A stretch of 64,000 nucleotides of DNA from an uncultured Collinsella sp. (GCA_900759045.1 CAAETU010000062.1:1-64000); one strand, 5' to 3'; counted from the stretch's first letter, positions 43,368 through 51,857 are shown. Notes: generated by a model from the letters alone, not told the origin. Numbers and translations: made by a program.

Positions 43368-43574
43368 TTAGCGTTGCGACTCCGGCACCTCGTCCTCGTC
43401 ATCGCGGCAAAGCAGCACGCCGGCGCTTCCCAGCAGCGCCGCTGCGATCAGCGCGCCAACCACGGTTGGAGTAGCCCCGCATGCCCCCTGCATGCCCGCA
43501 ACGAGCGCGGCCGTAGGACCAAGGCAGCCAAGCACCAATGCGACGGCGGCAACGGCGATATCTCGAGCGTTCAC
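43368..43574 (-). CDS. Small two-helix membrane protein, unknown function
   Basis: A 68-residue ORF with two hydrophobic segments (about 5-28 and 38-57) separated by a short Gly/Ala/Cys loop, ending in an acidic, soluble tail (DDEDEVPESQR). GTG start with GGAGG ten bases upstream. I do not recognise it. It could be a small stress or transport-associated membrane peptide. Confidence 0.55.
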   Translation of the reverse strand: MNARDIAVAAVALVLGCLGPTAALVAGMQGACGATPTVVGALIAAALLGSAGVLLCRDDEDEVPESQR

Positions 43575-43761
43575 AAGACCACTTCCTCCAAGAGAAAGAC
43601 CTTAATTCTCAAGAACCAGTGTGCCCCGCGCCCATATGCGCGGCGTACTGCCACGGTAAGCGCTCTGTTAGCTCAAGCATGCACAAAAAACGGACGCCCT
43701 TACGTTGCCCAAAGGCTCGGTAAAGACGCCCGCCCGTCATGTCCTATTGGCTTATGGCAGA

Positions 43762-44538
43762 TTACCAACCGGTATAGTAGTCGGTGGTTCCGGCTGCGCA
43801 GCCGGAGTCATAGACCTTGCACTCGCCCTTGGAACCGGTAAACGTGGAGCCCTGAGCCTTATCGCCCGCGGCCACGACGTAGTAACCATCGGAATCGCGC
43901 CAAAAGCCCTCGGAATCCTGAGTCCACTCGCCCGTGCGGTGATGGTAGAGCACGTTGCTGCTGTAATAGGTCTCACGACGACCGTTATAGTTATTGACGC
44001 CGCTCGAGCGCGTCAGGCCCGAGCCGTTCGCGTAATACGCAGCAGACGCGTAAGACGAGCCGGAGCCGGCGTTGTAATACGAAGCCTGAACGGCCTCAGC
44101 GGCCTCGGCTTCGGCAGCCGCAGCCTCGAGCGCCTCGCGCTTAGCATCCTCGAGCGCGGAGCGAAGCTCGTCGAGCTCGGCCGACTTCGCGTCGACCTCC
44201 TCCATCGTCAAAAGACTGCCCGCACCATCGATACAACCTTGCAGTACAGCGCGCTCGTCATCGGTGGCATAGTCACCGTACATGTTCATGATGATCTGGG
44301 CGCGGACCTCCAGGGAATCGCGCTTGGCCCCCATAGAGGCGTTCCACTCCTGCATGGAGCCAAAGCCGTCGCCGCGATAGTCGACGGGCTGCATCAGCGT
44401 CGCCTCGGACGGCGTGGATCCGACCGTATCGGATAGTGTTGCCGCGTGGGCATCAGTTGCGCCGGCGCCCGTCAAAAGTGCCACGGTCAGAGCGGCGGAA
44501 AGGGCGGCGGCTTTCGGTTTTCGTGAATCAATCCTCAT
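43762..44538 (-). CDS. Exported protein with coiled coil, unknown function
   Basis: A 258-residue secreted protein. A Sec signal peptide (AALSAALTVALLTGAG, cut after AHA near 34) is followed by a globular part, an alanine/glutamate-rich coiled coil (about 118-150, repeated EAAAAEAEAAEA), a Ser/Gly/Tyr-rich linker and a C-terminal aromatic domain (HHRTGEWTQDSEGFWRDSDG, then DYYTGW at the very end). No enzymatic motif or sortase signal is visible; retention may be by the aromatic domain. GGAGG lies 11 bases before ATG 44538. Confidence 0.75.
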   Translation of the reverse strand: MRIDSRKPKAAALSAALTVALLTGAGATDAHAATLSDTVGSTPSEATLMQPVDYRGDGFGSMQEWNASMGAKRDSLEVRAQIIMNMYGDYATDDERAVLQGCIDGAGSLLTMEEVDAKSAELDELRSALEDAKREALEAAAAEAEAAEAVQASYYNAGSGSSYASAAYYANGSGLTRSSGVNNYNGRRETYYSSNVLYHHRTGEWTQDSEGFWRDSDGYYVVAAGDKAQGSTFTGSKGECKVYDSGCAAGTTDYYTGW

Positions 44539-44851
44539 GTAGCTGGAAACCTCCGTAGTGCGTTTTTGCTGCGTTTGAGCTGCGTGTGATTCGATCGCGC
44601 TGCATAGTACCCCGAGCAAATCGCGACCTGCGGTTTTTCTCAAAAGGCGCACGTCATTTGCGTAAAACTCACATCCTCTCAACAGGAGTTTTCCACATCT
44701 CGATTGCATAAAGCGTGCCAAAAACCCTGTTTTTGGCACGCTCTCTATGCAAAAAAGGCGCCTGTGCGACCATTGTTCGCACAGGCGCCTTGAGCAGGCA
44801 TTTTATGCAGTTATACCTATCGAGTCGCAAGGGGTCCTTGCACAAGTCGCC
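44539..44851. other. Intergenic region with two strong hairpins
   Basis: A 313-base gap between the exported protein and metY, both minus strand. It holds a 13-bp perfect hairpin AGCGTGCCAAAAA (44712-44724 with 44730-44742) and the metY terminator (44755-44791). The 44543-44700 part should contain the promoter of the exported protein; I see no unambiguous -35/-10 pair. No ORF with an SD. Confidence 0.5.
44749..44791 (-). terminator. Terminator of metY
   Basis: A 15-bp perfect stem (44755-44769 with 44777-44791, AAGGCGCCTGTGCGA) followed by TTTTTTGCATAG on the minus strand. Confidence 0.9.
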
Positions 44852-46162
44852 TTACTCGTCCAGTGCGGCAAAGGCCTGCTTCAGATCCCAAATGATGTCC
44901 TCGGCGTTCTCGGTACCGATGGAAAGACGGATCGTGGAGGGCGTGATGTTCTGCTCGGCGAGCTCCTCGGCAGAGAGCTGGGAGTGCGTGGTGGTAGCCG
45001 GGTGCACGACGAGCGACTTGACGTCGGCCACGTTGGCGAGCAGCGAGAACACCTGCAGATGATCGATGAACTTCCAAGCTGCCTCCTGGCCACCCTTAAT
45101 CTCAAAGGTAAAGATCGAGGCACCGCCGTTGGGGAAGTACTTCTGGTACAGCTCATGGTCGGGATGCTCGGGCAGGCTCGGGTGGTTCACCTTGGCGACG
45201 TGGCTGTCACCGGTCAGAAACTCAACGACCTTCTTGGTGTTCTCGACATGACGGTCAACGCGCAGCGACAGAGTCTCGGTGCCCTGGAGCAGGACCCAGG
45301 CGTTGAACGGGCTGATGCAGGCGCCCTCGTCACGCAGCAGGATAGCGCGGACATAGGTTGCAAAGGCGGCGGGACCGGCAGCCTCGGCAAACGAAACACC
45401 GTGGTAGGAGGGGTTGGGCTCAGCGATCTGGGCGTACTTGCCACTCGCCTTCCAATCGAAGTTACCGCCGTCGACGATCACACCGCCCAGCGAGGTGCCG
45501 TGGCCGCCGATAAACTTGGTTGCGGAGTGGACGACGATGTTGGCACCATGCTCCAGCGGACGGAACAGATACGGGGTGCCGAAGGTGTTGTCGACGACAA
45601 CCGGCAGACCATGCTTCTTGGCGATCTCGGAGATGGCGTCGATGTTGGGGATGTCGGAGTTGGGGTTACCGAGCGTCTCGAGATAGATGACCGTGGTGTT
45701 GTCCTTGATGGCGCCCTCGACCTCGTCCAGGTTATGGGCATCGACGAAGGTGGTCTCGACACCAAACTGGGAGAGCGTGTGCTCCAGCAGGTTGTAGGAA
45801 CCGCCGTAGATGGTCTTCTGGGCGACCACGTGGTCACCAGCCTGGGCAAGTGCCTGCAGGGTATAGGTGATGGCAGCGGCACCGGAGGCGACGGCAAGAC
45901 CGGCCACGCCACCCTCGAGCGCGGCGATACGGTCCTCGAAGACGCCCTGGGTGGAGTTGGTCAGACGGCCGTAGATGTTACCGGCGTCGGCAAGACCAAA
46001 GCGGTCGGCGGCGTGCTGGGAGTTGCGGAACACATAGCTCGTGGTTTGATAGATAGGCACAGCACGGGAGTCGGATGCAGGATCGGCGCTCTCCTGGCCA
46101 ACGTGCAGCTGCAGGGTATCGAAACCAAAGGTATGCTCGGGGTTGTTGATGAACTGGCTCAT
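44852..46162 (-). CDS. metY: O-acetylhomoserine sulfhydrylase (MetY-type, PLP)
   Basis: A 436-residue Cys/Met metabolism PLP enzyme. The family text is VPIYQTTSYVFRNSQHA (about 36-52), YGRLTNSTQGVFEDRIAALEGG, VVDNTFGTPYLFRP and VHSATKFIGGHG with the Schiff-base Lys near 210. The AADRFGL-type insertion and length fit O-acetylhomoserine/O-acetylserine sulfhydrylases, which make homocysteine (or cysteine) from sulfide. AAGGAG precedes ATG 46162. A cysteine-containing leader ORF sits 62 bases upstream on the same transcript and a LysR gene is divergent. Confidence 0.88.
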   Translation of the reverse strand: MSQFINNPEHTFGFDTLQLHVGQESADPASDSRAVPIYQTTSYVFRNSQHAADRFGLADAGNIYGRLTNSTQGVFEDRIAALEGGVAGLAVASGAAAITYTLQALAQAGDHVVAQKTIYGGSYNLLEHTLSQFGVETTFVDAHNLDEVEGAIKDNTTVIYLETLGNPNSDIPNIDAISEIAKKHGLPVVVDNTFGTPYLFRPLEHGANIVVHSATKFIGGHGTSLGGVIVDGGNFDWKASGKYAQIAEPNPSYHGVSFAEAAGPAAFATYVRAILLRDEGACISPFNAWVLLQGTETLSLRVDRHVENTKKVVEFLTGDSHVAKVNHPSLPEHPDHELYQKYFPNGGASIFTFEIKGGQEAAWKFIDHLQVFSLLANVADVKSLVVHPATTTHSQLSAEELAEQNITPSTIRLSIGTENAEDIIWDLKQAFAALDE

Positions 46163-46224
46163 GATGATCTCCTTGATCAAATAGAAGTAAATAAGAGTAA
46201 GAGAAGTAAGTCGCTGTCTCCCGA

Positions 46225-46278
46225 TCACGCCGACGGGCGCAAACAGGAGCCCGGCATTCGTCTTAGTAAGCAGTTCAT
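46225..46278 (-). CDS. Candidate cysteine-containing leader peptide upstream of metY
   Basis: A 17-codon ORF, MNCLLRRMPGSCLRPSA, with an excellent SD (GGAGG seven bases before its ATG), positioned between the metY promoter region and metY. It contains two Cys and an internal Met. Cysteine-rich leader peptides upstream of sulfur genes act as attenuators in some Actinobacteria, so a translation-based sulfur sensor is plausible. I see no terminator stem after it, so control would have to act on translation of metY or through Rho. Confidence 0.45.
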   Translation of the reverse strand: MNCLLRRMPGSCLRPSA

Positions 46279-46395
46279 ATGCGGTCCTCCTTTTGACATC
46301 CCGTTCTCATGGTCGGCTTAATTACCTACCGCCTTTGTGTGTTTTGAATAGTACGGGCATTGTTTCCCTCGGTCAATCACTTAAAAGCGCTAACT

Positions 46396-46418
46396 TGTTA
46401 TCGGTTTTATAGATAACA
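46396..46418. promoter_or_regulatory. LysR-type operator between metY and its regulator
   Basis: TGTTATC (46396-46402) and GATAACA (46412-46418) form a perfect 7+7 palindrome with a 9-base spacer, containing the T-N11-A pattern of LysR-type sites. It lies 20 bases upstream of the lysR start, where autoregulation and divergent control are usual. Confidence 0.65.
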
Positions 46419-46437
46419 CTCGAAAGGACGGGCGCCG

Positions 46438-47376
46438 ATGACCCTCCAGCAGCTTCGCTTTTTGATCGCCGTGGCAGAGTCCGGTTCGATCAACGCCGCA
46501 GCCCAGCGCCTCTATACGGCGCAGTCCAATATCTCCAATGCCGTCAAAAGCCTGGAGCAGGAACTTCATATCGAAATCTTTACGCGCTCCAGCCGCGGTG
46601 TTGCACTCACCAACGACGGCACCGAGCTTTTGGGTTATGCACGCCAGGTCGTAGAGCAGGCCGACATGCTCGAGGCCCGCTACGAGGACGGCGGTACACC
46701 CCAGGCGCGCCTTGCCATTTCGGCCCAACACTACGCGTTTTCGGTCGAGGCCTTTGTCAACGTGGTCGAGCGCTGCCGCGACAGCAAGTTCGAGTTCATC
46801 ATGCGCGAGACCACCACATCGCAGATTATCGACGACGTCCGCGCATTTCGCAGCGATATCGGCATTCTGTATCTGGATGACTTTAACGCCCGCGTTCTGC
46901 AGAAGGCCTTCGCCGATGCCCGCGCGAGCTTCCATCCCCTCTTCGACGCGACGGTCCACGTCTTCGTCAGCGAACGCCACCCGCTCGCACGCCACCCTCA
47001 GCTGTCCCTTGCCGACCTCACGCCCTATACGCGCTACAGCTTTGAGCAGGGAACCTCAAACTCCTTCTATTACGCCGAGGAACCTTTTAGCTATATCCCT
47101 TGCGACCGCAACATACGAATCTCGGACCGCGGAACACTTACTAACTTACTTATCACGTCGAACGGTTACACCCTGTCGACCGGTGTCCTCTCCAATGAAA
47201 TGCAGTGGGGTATGACATCGATCCCGTTAGCAGACGCCCCAACGATGCACGTAGGATATATCATGCACGACGAGCGCAAGCCCTCTCCCCTCTTGCGGCA
47301 ATACCTCGACGAGCTCAACCGCATCATCCATGCCAACCAGCTGTCGGAAGACGGGGTAGAAATCGTAGATTGCTAG
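46438..47376 (+). CDS. LysR-family transcriptional regulator
   Basis: A 312-residue regulator. The N-terminal helix-turn-helix is TLQQLRFLIAVAESGSINAA (2-21) with YTAQSNISNAVKSLEQELH; the C-terminal about 220 residues form the periplasmic-binding-like effector domain. It is divergent from metY and shares a palindromic operator with it, so control of sulfur amino-acid synthesis, like CysB/CmbR-type regulators, is likely. The co-inducer is unknown. Confidence 0.88.
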   Translation: MTLQQLRFLIAVAESGSINAAAQRLYTAQSNISNAVKSLEQELHIEIFTRSSRGVALTNDGTELLGYARQVVEQADMLEARYEDGGTPQARLAISAQHYAFSVEAFVNVVERCRDSKFEFIMRETTTSQIIDDVRAFRSDIGILYLDDFNARVLQKAFADARASFHPLFDATVHVFVSERHPLARHPQLSLADLTPYTRYSFEQGTSNSFYYAEEPFSYIPCDRNIRISDRGTLTNLLITSNGYTLSTGVLSNEMQWGMTSIPLADAPTMHVGYIMHDERKPSPLLRQYLDELNRIIHANQLSEDGVEIVDC

Positions 47377-47439
47377 CCCGCGGCGGGCATGGCGCTACAA
47401 TGGTCACCCACACGAAGCGTACCCAACGAAAGGAATCAT

Positions 47440-47925
47440 GTGAAGGTCATCATCTATACCGACGGCTCGGCTCGATCCAATCCGGGACGCGGCGGCTACG
47501 GCGCCGTGCTCAAATACACCAACCCCGCCGGCAAGACCTTCACCTCCGAGCTTTCGCGTGGCTACGCCAAGACCACTAACAACCGCATGGAGCTCATGGC
47601 GGTCATCGTGGCGCTCGAGGCACTCAACCGCCCCTGCGAGGTCGAGGTCCATTCCGATTCGCAGTACGTCGTCAACGCCTTCAACAAGCACTGGATCGAC
47701 GGCTGGAAAAAGCGCGGGTGGAAAACTGCCAACAAGCAGCCCGTCAAGAACCGCGACCTGTGGGAGCGTCTGCTTGCCGCAAAGAGCAAGCATAAGGTGG
47801 AGTTCATCTGGGTTAAGGGGCATGCCGGCCACGAGCTCAATGAGCGCTGCGACGAGCTCGCCACCACCGCGGCCGACGGAGCCAACCTCGATATCGACGC
47901 CGGCTTTAACGAGAGCGACCTGTAA
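47440..47925 (+). CDS. rnhA: Ribonuclease HI
   Basis: A 161-residue RNase HI that removes RNA from RNA-DNA hybrids. Catalytic residues are in IYTDGSARSNPG (Asp7), NNRMELMA (Glu48 region), VHSDSQYVV (Asp near 70) and GHAGHELNERCDELA (His and Asp near 128-138). The basic handle region KKRGWKT is present. GTG 47440 follows AAAGGA. Length and motifs are complete. Confidence 0.92.
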   Translation: MKVIIYTDGSARSNPGRGGYGAVLKYTNPAGKTFTSELSRGYAKTTNNRMELMAVIVALEALNRPCEVEVHSDSQYVVNAFNKHWIDGWKKRGWKTANKQPVKNRDLWERLLAAKSKHKVEFIWVKGHAGHELNERCDELATTAADGANLDIDAGFNESDL

Positions 47926-47998
47926 TAGCGTTTTCGCGCAGCTTTATATCCCCACGCGCTACACTCATCCTGTAGACCAAACAACGCAAGGGGGACGT

Positions 47999-49105
47999 AT
48001 GCTGCGTATAGCGACCATCGGCACATCCATGATCACCGACGACTTTATCCAGGTCGTCAATGCCAACGACCAAGCCGCGTTTGTGGGCACGCTTTCACGC
48101 GATGCCAATCGCGGTGCCGCCTTTACCGCCGAGCACGGCGGCGAACGCAACTTCACCGCACTCGACGAGCTCGCGTCCGCCGACGACGTCGATGCCGTCT
48201 ACATCGGCAGCCCCAACGCGCTCCATCACGAGCAGGCGCTCGCCTGCATCGCCGGTGGCAAGCACGTCATCGTCGAGAAGCCCTTCTGCGCCACCGAAGC
48301 GCAGGCGCTGGAAGTCTTCCGCGCTGCCGAGGCAGCAGGTGTCGTGGCCCTCGAGGCGATGCGTCCCCTCCACGATCCCGCCTTCCACGCCGTCGAGGAC
48401 GCCCTGGGCGAGATTGCCCCCATCCGCCGTGCCTCATTGCGCTTTGGCAAGTATTCCTCGCGCTACAACGAGATTCTCGCGGGACGCACCACCAATATCT
48501 TCGATTGCAATATGGCATCGGGTTCCCTCATGGACATCGGCGTCTATACCGTCGAGCCCATGGTCGAGATCTTCGGCATGCCCTCCGGTCTCACCAGCAT
48601 GGCCACGCTGCTCGACCCCTCAACGCAAGAGCTCACCCATGGCCCCATCGACGGCTGCGGTTCCATTCTCGCCAGCTACGGCGGTGGCCGTATCTCCGTC
48701 GAGCTCGCGCACTCCAAAATTACGAATGACCTGCTGCCCTCGCAGATCGAAGGCGAGCGTGGCACTATCCAGATCGACCATCTGTCCACGCCCCGCAACG
48801 TCCGCATCGACTATCGCGGCGACGTCGTACGCGGCTCGGCGACCGAGGCACCGCGCGAACAGGACGACAACGGCCGCGCGCTCGACCTTCCCAAGTCAAG
48901 CAACACTATGGAATACGAACTCGCAGACTTTATCACCGCCATCGGAGGCATCGATAACGTTAAGGAAGAGATCTGGGAGACCCCGGCGGGACGCCATGAG
49001 CTCGGCCACTACCGCGATGTCACGCTCGTCTCGCTGCGCATCATGGATGCCGTGCGTCAGCAGGCCGGCATTACCTTCCCCGCCGATTCAGTCAAGCAGG
49101 CCTAG
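47999..49105 (+). CDS. Gfo/Idh/MocA-family oxidoreductase
   Basis: A 368-residue dinucleotide-dependent oxidoreductase. IATIGTSMITDDFIQV opens the Rossmann fold (the last Gly of GxGxxG is replaced, as in some members), then VYIGSPNALHHEQALA and VIVEKPFCATEAQA with the EKP Lys. DCNMASGSLMDIGVYTVEPM carries the second conserved region. Substrate unknown; some members of this subgroup act on sugar or aromatic dihydrodiol compounds. GGGGG precedes ATG 47999. acyP follows after two bases. Confidence 0.83.
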   Translation: MLRIATIGTSMITDDFIQVVNANDQAAFVGTLSRDANRGAAFTAEHGGERNFTALDELASADDVDAVYIGSPNALHHEQALACIAGGKHVIVEKPFCATEAQALEVFRAAEAAGVVALEAMRPLHDPAFHAVEDALGEIAPIRRASLRFGKYSSRYNEILAGRTTNIFDCNMASGSLMDIGVYTVEPMVEIFGMPSGLTSMATLLDPSTQELTHGPIDGCGSILASYGGGRISVELAHSKITNDLLPSQIEGERGTIQIDHLSTPRNVRIDYRGDVVRGSATEAPREQDDNGRALDLPKSSNTMEYELADFITAIGGIDNVKEEIWETPAGRHELGHYRDVTLVSLRIMDAVRQQAGITFPADSVKQA

Positions 49106-49107
49106 CG

Positions 49108-49509
49108 ATGGGCTTTTTTGACAAGTTCTTCTCCGGCATCAATCGAGAGCCTCAAAAACCGTCTGGCGTTGAGCTCGAGCTGCGACGCAGGCTTACCGTG
49201 CTAGCAAGCGACGCAGCCACTCAAAACGCTCCGCAGCGCTATTTTCTGCGGTGGGAGGGCCAAGTCCAGGGCGTCGGCTTTCGCTTTACCAACACCAATC
49301 TCGCACAGACGCACACACTCACCGGCTGGGTACGCAATATGGAAGACGGTTCGGTCGAAATGGAGGTACAAGGCGCGCCTGCGAATATCCTGTCTCACCT
49401 CGAGGCGCTCCATGCCTCCTATGAGCGAATGGGCATACGTTTTCGCCTCGAGGACGCACAAATCCGCGCCGCGCTTACCAGCGAAGATGGTTTCAGTCCT
49501 CGTTATTAG
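49108..49509 (+). CDS. acyP: Acylphosphatase with N-terminal extension
   Basis: A 133-residue protein whose residues 43-133 form an acylphosphatase: QVQGVGFRF (52-60, Arg59 binds phosphate) and GWVRNMEDGSVE (73-84, Asn77 orients water). It hydrolyses carboxyl-phosphate bonds such as acetyl or carbamoyl phosphate. The first 42 residues (MGFFDKFFSGINREP...) are an extension not found in the standard 90-residue enzyme and look like an amphipathic helix that might touch the membrane. Two bases after the upstream oxidoreductase, so cotranscribed. Confidence 0.87.
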   Translation: MGFFDKFFSGINREPQKPSGVELELRRRLTVLASDAATQNAPQRYFLRWEGQVQGVGFRFTNTNLAQTHTLTGWVRNMEDGSVEMEVQGAPANILSHLEALHASYERMGIRFRLEDAQIRAALTSEDGFSPRY

Positions 49510-49570
49510 TATTGTGTGCTAAATACGGTATCATTTACCTACGACCGTTGATAGAAAAGAGGCGAGGCGC

Positions 49571-49951
49571 ATGGCGGTGCAAAGAAGAAACACCAAGCAG
49601 CGGAAACTGGTTCTTGACGCCGTGCGCCAAAGCTATAACCACCCCACCGCCGATGAGATCTACAACGCCGTGCGCGCGCAGGATGACAAAATCAGCCGCG
49701 GTACGGTCTACCGCAATCTCAATCTCTTAGCCGACGCCGGCGAGATCCTCTCCATCAAGACACCGGGCGGCAGCCGCTTCGATCGCACGATCGAGCCGCA
49801 TGCGCATATCATCTGCACCTCGTGCAGCCGCGTCATCGACGTACCGCTCCCCTTCGATGCCCAGCTCGACGCCAAGGCGTCCGAGCAAATCGGCTGGAAC
49901 GTCACCTCGCACTACACCATCTTCGAGGGCCTCTGCCCCAACTGTAGGTAG
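49571..49951 (+). CDS. Fur-family metalloregulator (PerR/Zur-like)
   Basis: A 126-residue regulator. Winged helix with HPTADEIYNAVRAQDDKISRGTVYRNLNLL (about 24-53), then RFDRTIEPHAHIICTSC, and a second CPNC at the end; the two CxxC pairs are the structural zinc site. His residues around 76-78 and 112 form the regulatory metal site. PerR, Fur and Zur cannot be separated by eye; the Asp in RFDRT fits PerR-like members. Own promoter region in the 61-base gap after acyP. Confidence 0.85.
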   Translation: MAVQRRNTKQRKLVLDAVRQSYNHPTADEIYNAVRAQDDKISRGTVYRNLNLLADAGEILSIKTPGGSRFDRTIEPHAHIICTSCSRVIDVPLPFDAQLDAKASEQIGWNVTSHYTIFEGLCPNCR

Positions 49952-49965
49952 ATTTTGGGACATGC

Positions 49966-50763
49966 CTACTCAGCAAGTAGACGACGCAGCTCTTCTTCGA
50001 CCGTGCGCACGTAGCGGACACGGTCATTGACACCGCGCATGCTGGGATTGCAGCTCTCCATCAGATAGGGATGGCCCACCACGTTGAGCATGTCGCGATC
50101 GTTTTCGTTATCGCCAAACGCCATCATTTCGTTAAGTGAGATCCCCAGCGCGCAACCATAATCGGCAAGCGCGGACCCTTTGCCCGAATCAAAGCCGATA
50201 AAATCGGTCCATTCGGTTCCCGACGTCATCACGTCGACACGGTCGCTAAAGAGGCGCTCGAAATACTCCAGCGCCGCCGGCTGCTCTGTCTCGGGCGTTT
50301 GAAACGCAATCTTAATGACATCCTCGTCAATGTCCTCGGGACGGTCGACCACCGCCACATCGCAGTGGACCTCATAGCGCAGGTGGTCAACAAACGCATC
50401 GTTGCCGCTTATGGTGTAGAGGTGCCCCTCGCACGAAAGTGTCACGTCGGCATGGGGATAGGCGACCACGGCATTCGCGATATCCATCGCCAGGTCACGC
50501 CCCATAGAGCGCTTGACGACAGCACGCCCCTCGCTCATGACCAGGGCGCCGTTTTCGCATACATAGGCGAGCTCATCGGCCACCGGGGCAAACAGATAGC
50601 GCAAGCTCGCATATTGACGGCCACTCGCCGGCATAAACACGATACCGCGACGATGCAGCTCATCGATGAGCTCAAAGGCCTCGGAACGAGGCTCGCGCTC
50701 CCCCGGATGCAGCAACGTGCCGTCCAAATCGCATGCAATCAGCCTGATTCCTTCAAGACCCAT
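49966..50763 (-). CDS. Cof-type HAD-IIB phosphatase
   Basis: A 265-residue HAD phosphatase: RLIACDLDGTLLHPGE (about 6-21) is motif I, FMPASGRQYASL motif II, and MMAFGDNENDRDMLNVVG (about 214-231) motif IV, with a C2 cap between. It is distinct from the Cof protein at 22.4 kb. ATG 50763 follows GGGGG; a longer frame overlaps the terminator of the next gene. Convergent with the Fur-family gene. Confidence 0.86.
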   Translation of the reverse strand: MGLEGIRLIACDLDGTLLHPGEREPRSEAFELIDELHRRGIVFMPASGRQYASLRYLFAPVADELAYVCENGALVMSEGRAVVKRSMGRDLAMDIANAVVAYPHADVTLSCEGHLYTISGNDAFVDHLRYEVHCDVAVVDRPEDIDEDVIKIAFQTPETEQPAALEYFERLFSDRVDVMTSGTEWTDFIGFDSGKGSALADYGCALGISLNEMMAFGDNENDRDMLNVVGHPYLMESCNPSMRGVNDRVRYVRTVEEELRRLLAE

Positions 50764-50794
50764 ATGCTTTCCCCCACAGCATTTCATCAACAGC

Positions 50795-50833
50795 AAGACG
50801 GACTTTGAATAGTTGCCTCTCAAAGTCCGTCTT
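50795..50833 (-). terminator. Hairpin after the UreE-like gene
   Basis: A 14-bp perfect stem AAGACGGACTTTGA (50795-50808) with TCAAAGTCCGTCTT (50820-50833); T-run weak. It separates the UreE-like/SlyD-like transcript from the HAD gene. Confidence 0.6.
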
Positions 50834-50846
50834 ACGCATACGCACG

Positions 50847-51425
50847 TTAACCGCGCGCCTTCTTTACGATCGTAAAGTCTGGAGCCATACTCACAACAAC
50901 ATCCGCCGCGCTCGATGCAAAGCGTCGACTGGCATCGAGCTCGCGTGTGACCACCGAGAGTCGAACGCCCCCAATACCCCGGAGCATGCGACCCAAAACC
51001 GGTTGCACCGGCGTATACATGCGCACGGTATAATCATCCGAGTCACCACGGAAGAGCGGCGCATGCATGTTGCCGATCTCCCAGCACGCATGTGCGAGCA
51101 CAATCGGATCCATGCGGTCGACTTCGACCAAATAGACCTCGGCGCTGCGCAGGCGTACGACAACCGCTACGGGCACCGTGCCCGTGCGGTCGACAGCGAG
51201 CACGTCACCGTCGGCAAGACGCTCGCCATCAGTGGCATCCAGCCGGGCATTCACCGTGCGCCCCAGCTCCGTCACGCCCACAAACAGGCGCGCATCAGCC
51301 TGGTCCCAATCGAGTAGCAGCTCGTCAACCTCAAAGACGCCACCCAGCTCCCGACGAAGCAGGAGTTCATAGGACGGGTCGTTGAGATTTCCCAAGCGCT
51401 CCGTAGCCACCAGGTCCACGGACAT
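50847..51425 (-). CDS. UreE-like metallochaperone-related protein
   Basis: A 192-residue protein with the UreE two-part layout. The N-terminal strand-rich half includes TDGERLADGDVLAVD, and the C-terminal half begins VDRMDPIVLAHACWEIGNMHAPLFRG (about 104-129), closely like the UreE segment in which a conserved His in the GN-H motif binds nickel. No urease genes are in the window and the His-rich tail is absent. It is translated just after a SlyD-like protein (stop and start three bases apart), another nickel-handling family, so a metal-delivery role is plausible. Confidence 0.68.
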   Translation of the reverse strand: MSVDLVATERLGNLNDPSYELLLRRELGGVFEVDELLLDWDQADARLFVGVTELGRTVNARLDATDGERLADGDVLAVDRTGTVPVAVVVRLRSAEVYLVEVDRMDPIVLAHACWEIGNMHAPLFRGDSDDYTVRMYTPVQPVLGRMLRGIGGVRLSVVTRELDASRRFASSAADVVVSMAPDFTIVKKARG

Positions 51426-51428
51426 CAA

Positions 51429-51857
51429 CTAGTCCTCGACCTCAACGAGCTCGATATCAAAGTTGAGATCCTTGCCGGCAAGCTCGTGGTTGGCATCGAG
51501 CGTCACGGCCTCGGACGTCACATCGATGACGACAGCGGGGACAGGCATGCCGCTCGGCGTGGACAGGAAGAGCTTCATGCCCTTCTCGATCTGCTCGATG
51601 TTGGGAACCTGCTCGGCCGGGAAGGTCAGGACCATCTCGGGGTTGTGCTCGCCGTAGGCATCGGCAGCAGGAATGTGCACGGACTTCTTCTCGCCCACCT
51701 GCATATCGATAACGGCGGCGTCGAAGCCCTTGATCATCTGACCGGCACCGCAGGTGAACTCCAGCGGCTCACCGCGATCGTAGGAGCTATCGAACTGCGT
51801 GCCGTCATCGAGCGTGCCACGATAATGGGTCTTGACCTTCTTGCCCTGGTTGGACAT
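51429..51857 (-). CDS. SlyD-like FKBP-type peptidyl-prolyl isomerase
   Basis: A 142-residue FKBP-fold protein with inserted flap. VKTHYRGTLDDGTQFDSSYDRGEPLEFTCG opens the FKBP domain, MIKGFDAAVIDMQVGEKKSV continues it, and about 70-125 (AYGEHNP..., then a SlyD-type IF insert) ends in NHELAGKDLNFDIELVEVED. That C-terminal text is the SlyD signature. Unlike E. coli SlyD, the Cys/His-rich metal-binding tail is missing. It folds proline-containing proteins and may work with the UreE-like protein encoded directly downstream. Confidence 0.87.
   Translation of the reverse strand: MSNQGKKVKTHYRGTLDDGTQFDSSYDRGEPLEFTCGAGQMIKGFDAAVIDMQVGEKKSVHIPAADAYGEHNPEMVLTFPAEQVPNIEQIEKGMKLFLSTPSGMPVPAVVIDVTSEAVTLDANHELAGKDLNFDIELVEVED

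Noticed and set aside
46163..46300. SAM riboswitch or T-box in the metY leader
   Set aside because: No terminator/antiterminator pair and none of the conserved core motifs could be found; a leader peptide explains the region better.
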